From Sipunculus nudus (lineage: Eukaryota; Annelida; Sipuncula; Golfingiida; Sipunculidae): a DNA stretch of 64,000 nt. Below, one piece after another: positions 27,863 to 37,575 of the stretch. The stretch is taken from contig CM049319.1 of the NCBI GenBank assembly GCA_026874595.1, positions 56,428,917-56,492,916 on the forward strand. Direction: 5' to 3'. Below the pieces are notes generated by a model that searched no databases, was not told where the DNA came from, and worked only from the letters and a program-made list of their open reading frames with translations. The stretch's first letter is position 1. Every line of letters begins with the position of its first letter. A program made the translations under genes and the position numbers.

Positions 27863-30800
27863 CTCTGTCATATGAACTGTCTATTATTTCTGTTATCACC
27901 ATGAAACTGATATCTCTTCTGCAGAGCTTCTGATTGGTCAGCCGCCTCTCACAAGATCGTGCGGCCTGCTATACGTTATGGTGCTGCTGGTGGAATCTTC
28001 TACAACTCGACCAGGTTTTATGTAACACATGGGTTCGCTGGTTACAGATACTCCGACACCTTCAGCTACAGTGTGACAGAGAGAGCGTGGACACTGGGTA
28101 AGTGAAAATAATGATGATGACCTCCAAATGAGTGAAAAGAAATCTTTCTCTGCTTTGTGACTTAGGAACAGGGTGAAGTATGATTTTGCTTAATTATAAC
28201 ATCATAGTTATAAAAACATCTTAGTAATCATAACATCGTAGTAATAATATATAAATTTGGACAGCCTTTTCAGATGTTTTTTTTTCATTTGTTTAAGAAG
28301 CCATGCAAGGGAAAATTGATTTGGTCATGTGCATCTGTCTGTCTACCTGCTTGCTACTCTGGATGATTGACAGACATTTTTTGATTGAAAAATCTATAAC
28401 ATCATTAAATGAATCTGTAACATAGTGACATACGCTAATGTGGGTGAAGGCGGCGGCAGAACTTAAAATGTTAACTTACTTCATTTGTATTTAAGATTAT
28501 CTTTTCCTGTGAATGAAGTTGCAGACCTGACTCTCCTGAAATTAACTGCCACTTTTATGTTTGTAACCTGTATGTGTGTATGTGTGTGTTTGCCTTGTTT
28601 AACAGCTTACAAAGAGATCAGCTCATACCGGCCTCTTGAGCCACATGCAAGATGTCTGCATGCTGGGACAATGGTGTCGGAGGATGAACTTGTAATCTTC
28701 GGCGGATGCCTCACGTAAGTAATCAGTATGAAAATATGTGCCATATTTTCGGCCGGCAAATATTAGTAGTATTAGCCCCAGATATGGCTCGATCAACCTA
28801 ACCATGCAAATGTAGCTAGTATAGCTCACACCACATTCCATCGTGTACTTTCACTGTGCTTACACTTTGCAAGGCTAGTACTGTTCACTCCAGTTTGTTG
28901 ACACCGTGACACAAATTCATCATGCTCAACTTCCACAGTCTAGCATGTGCTAGAATTTAGACACAACTTAAACTGTTTAAGTTGGTCTAATTTAGAAAGT
29001 TTTAAACTTAATTGATATTTAATAAAACATCAGGAGATATTTTCAGCAGAAGTTAAAATAAAATATTTACTCTGAAAATTAATTATTTGTTCTTTTGTGT
29101 CATCGCCAAGTGTTCACAGGTGAGTGAGGATTAGCCCTTAGGGCCATTTTATGATTTTTCTTGGATTCTGAACACTCATAACAGATCATGATAGACACTT
29201 ATGATGCCAGTTTAGCATCTACACTTTGATAAATTTCTGGATCAGCTGGCTGATCGAGTCTGGGTTTTGTTTTCCAGAGGAGGTGAAAGTGGAGGACCCT
29301 GTCCCAGTGGTGACTCCTGGCTATTTGATGGCAAACTAAAAAGGTGGACCGAGATGCCTGGGTGTGCTTCGCCAAGGTGAGCTATGTCTGATGTTTACCA
29401 GGCCTGTTTGGTGGCTGAAAAAAAGGGGGGGGGGGGTCAGGACACCCTGGAGCCCTCTGTTGGATCCACATCTGTAGCAGAATACCCATGAGCCTTGTTA
29501 CATCCCAGGTTTTAGTGTACACAAAATGGCAGCCAGCCCTCATGAGCTGTTTCGAAGGATATTTCAGAAAAATAAAGCTGTAAGGGTTTGATAAGGGACT
29601 GGGTAATGCGCAACACATAAGTATTCTGAAGACTGCATCCACTGTTCCTGTTGGGAATCTATCTGCAGATAGATTAGTCACAAAGGGACATGTATGTCGA
29701 ATTACAATTTTTGGACCATGCCCAATTCCTCAAATTAGATTAAGATTTGGGCAGTTGGGCTGAAATAGTTAGCATGTTTTGTAGTTTTTAGATGTATGAG
29801 AGTGATGTACCAATATAACATATTGTGAAGATCGAATAATGATAAATTGAAAATAATAAAAATAATATCATATAAATATATATGATGTAATGCATGGATT
29901 TTCAGGAATTATGCCAGTATGGCTGCCTTGCCAATCAAGGATGGACAGAGAAGAGTAGTATTGTATGGAGGAATAGAAAACAGCAAGCAGGTTATCACAG
30001 TGAGTTGTACTCTTATGAGTTGTTTCTCTGATGCTGTATTATTTACACACTATACAGCATGTTTGTCCATCTTAGATATATATATTTACTGCCAAACATA
30101 GCAGGATAAATGATTGAGGATGGCATCGAGGACTAATTTAACTGCACTACCAATGATCTGGATGGTGATTCAATAGGATCACTCTGCCTGCACTAGGCCA
30201 GTTAGTCTGAATTAGTTAAGTCTAGGGTTGTTCACTTCAAAGGGGTCTACTGAGTAGTTTAGTTTACTTTAGTTAGGTTTACATTAAACCAGTTTCTAGT
30301 GCATTCCAAATGTGGAAATGGCCTTTAAGAGTTTGAACCTTCTTGTACAGCTGTATGTAACTTACCTGAATTAAATGTATCCTTGTGTAGGCTAACCATT
30401 GAACCATGTGTGGGCTATTTCTGTTAACAGTGGAACCTGCCAGAAAGACCACCTGTCTGATATGACCACATATTTATTAAAAACCACCCTTGAAAGAACT
30501 TAAAACATTCACATAGGTTAACACTGACCTGTACATCTCATGAGACCACCTGTGAATTAAGACAACCTTTGGCCAGTCCCGTGGGTGGTCTCAAAACACA
30601 GGTTTCACTGTAATTCTACTTGTGATTGTATTTTAAATTTATTGTGTAAATCCTGTATTTCTCTCCTGCAGACAATTGAATCTCCAGCAGATCAAGTGGG
30701 CCTGCTAAACCCGGATTTATTTTCTTGGCAACTCAAGAAAACACATGTAAGTTAATCCATGGTAGCTAAGAGATTTTAAGGTAGATCCCCAGCAAATTCC

Positions 30801-33417
30801 CCTAAAATAAAAGTAAGCCAAAAAGTAATCTAAAATAAATTTTAAGTGCATGAAGTATATATTTTACATTTGTTGTGGTGTTTTTTCTGATCTTTAGTAA
30901 TATGTATTTATGAAATTCCTAATTATTTTCATAATGAAATTTTAACAATTTTAAAAATTTTTAATCAACCAATCACAGCAAACAACATTTTAGTGAGCTA
31001 ATATCAAACTCAGGGACAAGACCTCAAAATCAATTTTTTTTGTTTTTCCTCCTTCTTATTTCTTTCCTGTTTTAAAAATATAATTTAAAATGTATTATAG
31101 AATCAAAATTGAAAATTCAGTTTTAAGTTAGAGGCTATAAACATGATATATACTTTGAAGCATATCTTTTTTTGGATGTTTTGATAAAAATGTCATATGA
31201 TCAGAGAAAGTCTGATAATAACAGTTTTTTTTTGCTTAACACTGGTAAAAGCACATAACAAAGGAAATCTGATCAAAATTTTATTTTTTTATCTTCTGGA
31301 AAGAAATTTCTGAGTGGCTGGAGCTCAAAATTAGTAAGTTTCTATTAAAAAATTAAAATAAGATTGTTGATAGGGGGGGGGGTCAAAAATAAGAACCATA
31401 CCTTTAATTTTTTTTGCCTAACAACCTCTATTTTTTTAATGCTAGCTCAATGTATATGTACATCTGCAGTAGTCAATTCCAGTTTTGGACTCTGTGACAG
31501 GTGAGTATCACACGCTTCCTCTCATTTTATATCCCAGTGTTAACCATAGTATAAGCAATTGTCCAAATTGCTGGGTCATACTTAACTGAGGTACAAAAAG
31601 GCAGACTCATTTGTGAGTGAAACACATCCATTGGACAAAGTCTCCCCATTAAGCCCGCAGAACACTCCACATGGGAAGGGGTGGATCATGAAAAACCTCA
31701 CTGCCTTGGCTGAGATTCAAACTTATGGTCCTGAGTCCTGGCTGTGCTTTAACCCTTGAGCCCCAGAAGCTGGTACATGTAATTCTTCAACAAATTGATT
31801 ATCATCTGTCAGATGCATGAAGTCTTAAATATTCTTATTTTTGCAGGGTGACATCCCAAGCAAGCGAGCATCAGCGGCCATGACAACAGGCCCTGATGGG
31901 GTGTTCATGTTCGGAGGATATGATATAAAAAAGTAAACTATTTATCTTTGGAACTTTATATAGGATAATAATGTATGTTACTTTATATGATCAAATTAAT
32001 GGAATTTTTCTCAAATAAGATCTTATTGTATTAGTGTCAGTCTAAATAGATAAAACACAATCTTGCTTGATTTCCAGATATTTTTTTTTACTTTTTGACA
32101 ATATAAGATTGTATCCCTGAAGAAAAAATTGTTTAAAAAATATCAGTTATATCATCTATGAAATAAAAAATAGATTTTAGGACCAAATGTTTGTATTTGA
32201 TATTTTTCAGGAAGTATTCACTAAATGACTTGTACCATCTCCGTGGCAACGCATTCAGTGCAGACCAGGCACCGCTGGAAGCTGAGTGTGAGCCGACCTT
32301 CTTTAACCTTGTGGCATTACACGGCATCCTAATGGTAATCGGCTGGGGGTTCTTCCTTCAGTGGGGAGCTTTTATTGCTCGGTACCTCAGACACAAGGAT
32401 CCATTGTGGTTTAATCTGCATAGACTTTTCCAGGTAAGTCTGATTTAGCAGGGCTATTCCAACATAAATGTGTATCAGTATGTGGCCCAAAGGAAGTCAA
32501 TTTAAAAAAAATATATATGAAAACTTGTAAAATTACTGAAATTAGAACCTTTTTGGGGGAAACGCTGTACAAATGGCACTTTTCTTGGTCCAATATCCCT
32601 GCATTCTTTCATATATGCATTGCCTATCCTCCCCCTGGAACAATCTAAGTCTAAGAGTCCCCCCTACTACTACTGTACTACTGTTTCATTTCTAACAAAA
32701 TCTCACCATTAAATGGTTATTTTGATTTTCAGGTGTTTGGACTTATCATCTCCATTGGAGGTTTCATAGCTGGGGTTCTCTCTGTACAGTATGATCACTT
32801 CGAGTTTGCACATGGCATCATTGGTCTTGTTGTCATGTTCCTTGGGATACAGCAACCAATCAATGCACTCTGGTAGGCATAAATTATAATAAATTTTACA
32901 GCAACCAATCAGTGCAGTATGGTTTGCACATATTATAATTAATTTAAAGCAGCCAATCAAAGAAGTTTTGTATACATATATTGTAATGAAAAATTATAAA
33001 ATTTTATTTTCATATAATGTTCTTTTTGACATAAAAATTTTTTCATTCAAAATATTTCTTAGAACTTAAGTTTAATATTCACCTTTCTGCTGCTTTTTAG
33101 TTTCAGAAGTGATTTTTTACAGTGAATTATATTTTTAGAATGGTATGGCTTATGTGATATAAACAGTTTTCCTCTATTATTTAAACAAGATGAATACTGA
33201 CACTGGTCAGGGCTGAGTGATGCTTAAAAAAAATAATAAAAGACCTGATTACATGTAGAGACAGAGAAAACTAACCCAAACCAGTATTTAAACACTAAAG
33301 CAAGATGGAAGGACTGGCAAGGAAAGATTTGCTGAAAAGGCATTCACACATTTTTAGAAATATGAGACCTTGACCTCTGACCTCACAACCCCAAAATCAT
33401 AGGGTTCTTGCTTTTTT

Positions 33418-33497
<80 letters not shown>

Positions 33498-34000
33498 GCA
33501 TCCACAATCTTTCTAAAGATGTGGAGACTGTGACCTTGACCTCTGACCACAAAATCAGTAGGGTTCTTGCTCTATAGTGAATGGCCATTTATATATGATT
33601 TTGAAATCCAAATGTGAATCTCAAGTGGAGTTATCATCCGGAAATAAATTTGTGGACAGATGGCTCCTGTGACTTTGAACTTGTGACCCCAAGATTGATG
33701 GAGATGTTTTTACCTGTTGGCAGGTGTCATATATATGTAATTACAAAATCAAGTGTAAAATGAAAAATGAAGAACCTTGTGTAACAGGTTTAAAAGCTCA
33801 TGTGAAATATGATATGAAATACTATTTAGCCTTTATAAGAAACAAAAATACTGGAATTGCGCAATACAGATAGACAAACTTGCTCAGTGTATGCTTTGAA
33901 GCAGTCTTAAATTGTGGCGTGGATCCTACCTGCTGGGATCAACGTTGAATATGTAATTGACAATGTTTTTTCTGAATAAAGTTTTTGGTAAAGAAAAAAA

Positions 34001-34054
<54 letters not shown>

Positions 34055-36548
34055 TGGAAAGACTGGTATGGAAAGTTTGGCTGAAAATGCATCTACAAAG
34101 TTTTCATAAGTGTGAGTCCTGACACTTTGGCCTCTGACCTCGTGACCCCAAAATCAATAGGGTTCTTGCTTTAGTGGTTGGTCATTTATATATTAAGTTT
34201 GAAATCCATATTTGAATCAAAACTGGAGTTTTCGTCCAGAAATGAATTTTGTGGATGGACAGACTAGACAGACAGACGGACAGGGTGATTACTATAGGAC
34301 AACCACTTCTATTGAAGCGAGGCCCTAAAATTGAATAAATATTGAAAGGACATGCTAAATGCTGGCTACATGTATAATATAATTTCACTTGTTTCTTGTT
34401 ATATTTTTTTTCTATATATAATATAATAACCTTTTCTATATAATGAAAAATAGTATAAGGTAAAATAACATTAGGTTTTGCACAAAAACTGACACACTTT
34501 ATATAAACAGGAACCACAGGGACAGTTTACATTTGGTTAACAGAAATCTTTAGGGCTTGGTTAATAATAACATTGTGTGCATGCATATGTGAATCCTGTT
34601 GCTGCCATTTTGTTTGTTAGGGGTTTCATGCAATGATCTTAAAAGGCAAATAATCACTAATATAAAACCTTCATGAATTAGAGGTCCCATTGCTGAAGGC
34701 AGTTCAAAAGGCTAATGATTGATAATATAAATAACAACAGAACCTGTATGTTACCATTAAAGGGGCCAAATCACCAATAAAATATGTTAAATTAACATGA
34801 AAAATAACTTTTTTTCTTTAAAATAAATCTGTAACTGCCAAAATATTGCCTTTAAACAGTTTGCTTAATCCTGTAAATGAGTGTTAAAAACAATGGAATG
34901 GGTGGGATCACAGGTGTCAACATAAGCACAGCGCGTGGGGCCCTGTGCATCTCAGGCAACAACGTGTCAATCAGGAGATGCCCTGAATGACATTTTCCCG
35001 CTGGCTGAAACTTGTTGTGGTAAACAGACAAGGTGGCCTGTGTTTATCAACACGCAGAGCCATAAAAAGGTGTTAAACAGCAGTCTGCAAGGTACTGAGA
35101 CTGGATGCTGGGATGGTTTTGCTGGAAAACTTTAATAAATCAAACTGAACTTATAGTGTCAAAGAATAGGCATAACATTGCTCCTGTCCCTTGAATGAAA
35201 AATTACTTTTATAAATTATACCAGATCTTTCAAAATATCTGCTAGTACAAGTTTCTGCCAGTTAAGAACAATAATTTCTACTCATTGGTATGTTCACTTT
35301 GGTTCCCCATTCAAATTGTTAGGATTTTCTAGACATGTTATTGAATATAATTCATTTGTATAATAATGGTTATACTCTGGGTACATTATTGTATGGTGGG
35401 ATCATGAAAATGGAACACTTGTGATCCATGAACAAGAGCACCGCAAACGCTCATAATACACCCATCATGTATCTGGTGACCTCTGACCTCATTAAATATG
35501 CATGAATTTTGATGAGAAGGTAATACAGGTGAGACTATCTATTGGCAAATATGTATAATGAGTTTCATGAAAATCCATAGGATTTTTGGTAAGTCTCCAA
35601 AGTGCCTCCAAAGTGTGGTGACTCCTCTGACCTCATTTACTATGCATGGATTTTGTTTAATCATACTTAGGAGAGATATTTTATTGATTAACATTTCTGA
35701 TGAGTTTTATCAATTTATCCTTCATATTCTTCCTAAGATATCATGGCAACACCACAGAGTAGCCTAGTGACCTGTGACCTTATAAAATATGTGTGGATGT
35801 TGCCCATACTCAAATATTGGCGTAAAAATCTATTTATAAGTAGATTTGGAGAGTTCTGTGAAAATCCATCAAAGCCCCAGTAAGTTATCGGGGAGACACT
35901 AAAAGGTTACCAACAGACAGTGTGTATACCATAATACCTCAGTCTGAGACGGGTGTTAATTATTATTATTTAACCTTGTGAATATGAACCCAACCACAGT
36001 ATGTCTGACTTAGAAAATCTAGCTAAATCAGGAATTGCAAAGGTGTCCATGTGAAGTTGTCCTGAGATGCCCTCTGAGCAGTAAAGGGTTAAATTTAAAA
36101 ATATATATCCTATATATAAAATATACATTTTAAAGACTAATATGGAAATCTTATTGCCTCTTCCGTTACTGAATCTGAATGAATGAATAAATTTAAAATT
36201 ATTTTCATTTCTATTTTCAGTCGACCACACACCTCAAAACTGCAAAATGCTACAAAATCGTTTCAGCGTATTGTATGGGAAGTGTTCCACAAGTGGACTG
36301 GCCGGGCCGCCCTCATTCTCGCTCTTTGCAATATATCACTGGGAGTATTTTTCGGACTATCATCGCAGGTTTTGTGGGTGTTATGGTTTGTGTATGTTGG
36401 ACTACTTCTGTTTTTCTACCTGATGGCTGAACTTGGCCGATATTGTAAACGTTCCACAGTGCGAAGCCCATCGCCAAAGAAGTACACAGTAACACACCGA
36501 AATCCAGCAATGGATTCTGGGATTTCTAATCCTGTGTACACGGACTAA
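5520..36548 (+). CDS. Kelch-repeat / cytochrome b561 fusion membrane protein (12 coding exons, 586 aa)
   Basis: Coding exons: 5520-5751, 17508-17658, 18061-18111, 27925-28097, 28606-28714, 29278-29376, 29906-29999, 30672-30746, 31847-31932, 32211-32433, 32733-32872, 36221-36548. All introns are GT-AG, phases join without conflict, and the sum is 1761 nt. Residues 1-18 look like a signal peptide. About 38-369 holds six kelch-like blades, each with a FGG- or YGG-like turn and a distal W (DIWIYDL..YW, NDIWRF..VW, DTFSYS..AW, DSWLFD..RW). About 387-549 is a b561 core: five hydrophobic helices with His394, His427, His458 and His501, positioned as the paired haem ligands of that family. Sequons at N29 and N172 fit an outside N-terminus; the tail from about 550 is basic and cytosolic. 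Inferred role: transmembrane electron transfer or metal reduction gated or targeted by an extracellular propeller. Fold assignment is strong; function is unknown. The start is chosen for the signal peptide and a good AGGAAATGG context. Confidence 0.93.
6671..6800. repeat. (GA)n purine tract, interrupted
   Basis: About 130 bases almost purely purine on the plus strand, with GAGAGA runs broken by short TTAAAG interruptions. Confidence 0.85.
7190..8722. repeat. 17-bp minisatellite, about 90 units
   Basis: Consensus unit ATGTAATATCATCAGGC, with frequent CATG/CCTG and ATCATC/ACCACC variants. Longer periods are superimposed: a block near 7304 recurs 322 bases later (19 units) and a block near 7934 recurs 255 bases later (15 units). 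Because 17x3 = 51, every 17 residues of any open frame repeat; the frames here are not genes. Confidence 0.95.
9025..11221 (-). mobile_element. Tandem-core repeat element, copy 2, interrupted by a foldback element
   Basis: Same family as at 395-1858. The hairpin-like block (TATCCGCC...GGCGGATA region, decayed here) is at the left, about 9030-9075. ~280-bp core material with TTTGCACAG and GGTGGCGCCAC words follows, and the ACTAGAATACGGGTA end (minus strand) lies at about 11205-11219. The core is split by the insertion at 9746-10867. Confidence 0.6.
9746..10867. mobile_element. Foldback-type transposon with long inverted repeats and TATA target duplication
   Basis: Begins TGTCGAGGGAAGAATGAGAA and ends with its inverse; both sides are flanked by TATA (9742-9745 and 10868-10871). 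Removing it restores the host repeat's GCATGT...TACATCTTGG junction. The outer ~200 bases on each side are built from GGGAAAAATGAGAATTCTCATTTTTCCC-like palindromes with CCCGGGA joints, so each arm is itself self-complementary. The ~550-base AT-rich centre contains an (AT)n run at 10366-10403. No coding capacity. Confidence 0.8.
11960..12425. repeat. Three degenerate ~155-bp tandem repeats
   Basis: GATGTTTACACAATA-like words recur near 11971, 12130 and 12284. They are followed by matching GAGTCACCAAACTTG..AGCAT and ATGGATGACCTTGACA blocks. A 125-codon open frame (11779-12156) overlaps the first unit and is not convincing as a gene. Confidence 0.6.
12430..16490. other. Unassigned intronic DNA
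   Basis: AT-rich, with a C-run at 13855-13872. No supported exon, TIR pair or tandem array was recognised. A short frame at 13430-13510 with a PCGIC word is noted but not called. Confidence 0.5.
16493..17182. mobile_element. TIR element with poly-G/poly-C tracts inside each end
   Basis: CAGTGGCCGATCC at the left is inverted as GGATCAGCCACTG at the right (12 of 13 bases match). Just inside the left end are a 16-base G run and a 15-base C run that could pair; C runs also sit inside the right end. The 690-base body has no transposase. The CAGTGGC..GATCC terminus is a common non-autonomous DNA-transposon end; superfamily not assigned. Confidence 0.6.
17508..17658 (+). CDS. Kelch-b561 gene, exon 2 (second kelch blade)
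   Basis: TTTTACAG acceptor, GTAAGT donor; residues 78-127. Contains the NDIWRFHIR blade strand. Confidence 0.92.
17873..17945. repeat. (TA)n microsatellite
   Basis: Uninterrupted AT dinucleotide run of about 36 units. Confidence 0.98.
18061..18111 (+). CDS. Kelch-b561 gene, exon 3 (51 bp)
   Basis: TTTCAG acceptor and GTAAGT donor; residues 128-145, with the VWEELPPQ segment that closes blade two. Phase 2 on both sides, so skipping it would keep the frame. Confidence 0.9.
18311..18712. mobile_element. hAT-type MITE (402 bp) with 8-bp target duplication
   Basis: Termini TAGGGCTGAAACGGGTAC... and ...GTACCCCTTTCAGCCCTA, flanked on both sides by CACTGATG (18303-18310 and 18713-18720). The 8-bp duplication and TAGGGCTG-type ends are the hAT signature. 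Subterminal GGACTCGAGTACTCG repeats occur at both ends; no transposase. Confidence 0.88.
19169..19327 (+). repeat. 5' LTR (shortened)
   Basis: TG...CA-type ends. Matches the 3' LTR except for deleted segments in the middle. Includes an AATAAA signal in GGAATAAAGTTTGTG. Confidence 0.9.
19830..21299. mobile_element. TTAA-flanked, piggyBac-like element nested in gag
   Basis: Flanked by TTAA on both sides (19826-19829, 21300-21303). Ends are CACATTCACTGCCA and TGGCAGCGAATGTG, inverse of one another with one mismatch. Near the right end the palindrome GACGTGTATACACGTC/G occurs twice, typical of subterminal repeats. No intact transposase was found. TTAA target choice is the piggyBac habit; assignment by termini only. 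Confidence 0.78.
20311..20390 (+). repeat. tRNA-derived SINE-like head
   Basis: GGCGCATTGGTTAGAACAG resembles a pol III A box, and GAGTTCGAACC (20362-20372) is a near-consensus B box about 40 bases downstream. A 12-base T run follows, able to act as a pol III terminator. It does not fold into a complete tRNA by eye, so it is called as SINE-like rather than a tRNA gene. Confidence 0.5.
21795..22190 (+). pseudogene. Reverse transcriptase fragment of the LTR element
   Basis: Contains the gypsy RT landmarks VIDVSQAFYHIPLDE, TPFGRYRY.RLPMG and an MDDILV catalytic-type motif. It starts inside the RT domain, just after the gag knuckle, so protease and the first RT subdomain are missing. It ends in a stop near 22181. 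Confidence 0.88.
22195..22640 (+). pseudogene. RNase H fragment of the LTR element
   Basis: Shows TCDASKSGI, a PVAFASRA strand, the ELLALVF helix and TDHQPL, in the order seen in gypsy RNase H. In-frame stops occur after SGI and in the KFH..YIYG segment. Confidence 0.82.
22745..23517 (+). pseudogene. Integrase fragment of the LTR element
   Basis: An HHCC zinc-binding region (HQEYMKLARSGHHG ... CDVC, about 22925-23065) is followed by a catalytic core with a first Asp in STDMF, a second in VSDPGPQY and the Glu in LAEKAV, the DDE layout. Frameshifts and stops separate the parts. Confidence 0.85.
23518..24346 (+). other. Degenerate 3' internal region of the LTR element with polypurine tract
   Basis: Remnant C-terminal integrase-like sequence with stops, then AT-rich DNA, then the purine-rich AAGAGGGGGAGGA immediately before the 3' LTR. 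No envelope-like frame is seen. Confidence 0.6.
24347..24544 (+). repeat. 3' LTR
   Basis: 198 bases, TGTAATATGG...AAATCTACA, with an AATAAA near its 3' third. It is the fuller of the two LTRs. Confidence 0.9.
25805..26410. repeat. 43-bp minisatellite, about 14 units
   Basis: Consensus contains ACTGAGTACCTCATTACCC followed by GAGTACATATATCAATAAAC. Units vary by small substitutions and 1-3 bp indels. Confidence 0.93.
26411..27800. other. Unassigned intronic DNA
   Basis: No exon, TIR pair or array recognised. Short frames are not supported by splice signals. Confidence 0.5.
27805..27862. repeat. (AT)n(AC)n microsatellite
   Basis: An AT run of about 24 units passes directly into a short AC run, 62 bases upstream of an exon. 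Confidence 0.97.
27925..28097 (+). CDS. Kelch-b561 gene, exon 4 (third kelch blade)
   Basis: Acceptor CTTCTGCAG; the AG two bases later would break the frame, so 27925 is used. Residues 145-202 with the N172 sequon and DTFSYSV..RAWTL. Donor GTAAGT. Confidence 0.93.
28606..28714 (+). CDS. Kelch-b561 gene, exon 5 (fourth blade, first part)
   Basis: TTTAACAG acceptor, GTAAGT donor. Residues 203-239 with ELVIFGGC. Confidence 0.93.
29278..29376 (+). CDS. Kelch-b561 gene, exon 6 (fourth blade, second part)
   Basis: TTTTCCAG acceptor, GTGAGC donor. Residues 239-272 with GDSWLFDGKLKRWTEMPG. Confidence 0.93.
29906..29999 (+). CDS. Kelch-b561 gene, exon 7 (fifth blade)
   Basis: TTTTCAG acceptor, GTGAGT donor, ends in phase 0. 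Residues 272-303 with RRVVLYGGIEN. Confidence 0.9.
30672..30746 (+). CDS. Kelch-b561 gene, exon 8 (75 bp)
   Basis: CTCCTGCAG acceptor, GTAAGT donor, phase 0 to 0. Residues 304-328 with PDLFSWQLKKTH, closing blade five. Confidence 0.9.
30747..31846 (+). other. Intron 8
   Basis: AT-rich with a 9-base G run near 31374. The only structured feature seen is a tRNA-derived SINE-like sequence on the opposite strand at 31510-31772. Confidence 0.75.
31510..31772 (-). repeat. tRNA-derived SINE-like element
   Basis: On the minus strand, GGGGCTCAAGGGTTAAAGCA resembles an A box and AGTTTGAATCT (31723-31713) a weakened B box, with an intervening GACTCAGGACC anticodon-arm-like segment. An unrelated tail runs to about 31510. 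Too degenerate to be a functional tRNA. Confidence 0.5.
31847..31932 (+). CDS. Kelch-b561 gene, exon 9 (sixth blade)
   Basis: TTTGCAG acceptor, GTAAAC donor. Residues 329-357 with GVFMFGGYDIK. Confidence 0.92.
32211..32433 (+). CDS. Kelch-b561 gene, exon 10 (end of propeller, first b561 helix)
   Basis: TTTTTCAG acceptor, GTAAGT donor. Residues 357-431. After NDLYHLRG comes a short linker, then helix 1 (about 387-411) with ALHGILM (His394) and the loop FNLHRLFQ (His427). Confidence 0.95.
32733..32872 (+). CDS. Kelch-b561 gene, exon 11 (b561 helices 2 and 3)
   Basis: TTTTCAG acceptor, GTAGGC donor. Residues 432-478. Helix 2 about 432-449; EFAHGIIG (His458) opens helix 3, which ends in the family's LGIQQPINAL segment. 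Confidence 0.95.
33420..33495. repeat. (TA)n microsatellite
   Basis: About 38 uninterrupted units. Confidence 0.98.
34000..34050. repeat. (AT)n(GT)n microsatellite
   Basis: AT run of about 12 units passing into GT of about 13 units. Confidence 0.97.
34757..35190 (+). mobile_element. Dispersed repeat, TTAAAGGGGCC family, copy B (uninterrupted)
   Basis: Starts TTAAAGGGGCCAAATCACCAATAAA and matches, block by block, the older repeat that hosts the gypsy element at 18968-25090. It has no open frame of note. A similar terminus occurs on the MITE at 42247-42705. Confidence 0.6.
35428..35955. repeat. Dispersed repeat with TGACCTCTGACCTCATTAAATATGCATG units, copy 1
   Basis: Begins GAACAAGAGCACCGCAAACG and contains about three ~150-base subunits, each with TGACCTC...ATTAAATATGCATGGATT and GTTTCATGAAAATCCAT-like blocks. 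It closes with AAGTTATC..GAC.CTAAAAGGTTA. The same layout occurs at 41467-41975. Confidence 0.7.
36221..36548 (+). CDS. Kelch-b561 gene, terminal coding exon (b561 helices 4-5, cytosolic tail)
   Basis: CTATTTTCAG acceptor; TAA at 36546-36548. Residues 478-586. VFHKWTGR (His501) leads into helix 4 (about 505-525), and helix 5 is about 528-549. The basic tail contains SPSPKK and ends NPVYTD, with an NPxY-type motif at 581-584. Confidence 0.95.
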
Positions 36549-37575
36549 TTCTTCTGCCTGTGATCATAGATTATATTTCAACCCACCTTGGAGGCTGTAA
36601 TTGCAAGTTATTTATAGCACCTGTCAATCATTAATTAAAATCATGAATGATGTGCGAAAAGGTACAGGAGTATAATTGACATCATAATCTAGGTAAATCT
36701 AGTTGAATGCCTAAAAATTGTACATACAATATCGAGAATGAAAATTAACAAGATCTGTTATCAATTGCTATTTACATTGGCATTTCAAGGATTTACAAGA
36801 TAACTTTCAAACCATAAACATTCCAGTAAGTCAGCAACATTGTTCAGTTTTTCAGCAAAAGATGGCATTTAATGTAGCACAACATTATAACCTCATATAC
36901 CTTTCAGAAATTTTTTTCTTCAAAGGTATAAAAAATGCCTGATAAAAATATGGAAAGAACCAAGTTTCACTTTTTCTGCTGTATAGCAGTGGCATAATGA
37001 GCAATGATTTCCCATTTTCACAGAGTTTGCTGTTTAGTAATAACATAAAGTCCAATTGTGTAACATTTTTATAGTTTCTGTGGCACAGCTTCAGTATGAG
37101 GACCTGTGATTACACACTTTCACAATTTCTGCTAATCAGCTTTTTCAGAATAACCGTTAATTTCACCTTCATACACATGATGCAGCACATTTGCATATTG
37201 GATTTATATTTTTACTGTTACTGCAATAAAGGGTTTTCACATTTTCAACTTAAATTTTAATATTTTCATTGTTATAAATGAGTACACCAGTATATATGCA
37301 GTATTTTCTTCAGCACAAGAAATATGAATTACAATAAAAACAGCACTTACAGCTTTTGTCTTTAGTCACTCCGACATTTATAAATATCAGTCATATTTTT
37401 CACAATATATGTACACTGTTTTAATTGATGTTGTTTTTCATATTATTATATTATACAGATATTTTGTAGATACCTATATTGTGTAAAGCATAACCATATT
37501 GTGTACCAGTATTTAGAATTTAATTTTTATATCTCGTTGTAAACAGATTTCTGCATATCCATGTATATAAAATAA
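36549..37575 (+). other. Probable 3' untranslated region of the kelch-b561 gene
   Basis: AT-rich with no tandem repeats. AATAAA signals occur near 37224, 37335 and 37570; which is used cannot be told from sequence. Confidence 0.5.

Larger units (their letters stand above)
33300..34325. repeat. Degenerate tandem repeats with GACCTCTGACC / TAGGGTTCTTGCT words
   Basis: Blocks AAGATGGAARGACTGG, GACCTTGACCTCTGACC and CCCCAAAATC.ATAGGGTTCTTG recur near 33302, 33515 and 34051. The array ends in a GACAGACGGACAGG stretch at 34262-34283. The unit is about 200 bases, interrupted by (TA)n runs. Confidence 0.65.
32873..36220 (+). other. Intron 11 (3.3 kb), repeat-rich
   Basis: Contains degenerate repeats, two microsatellites and two dispersed repeats, listed separately. 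No extra exon is needed by the frame. Confidence 0.8.
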
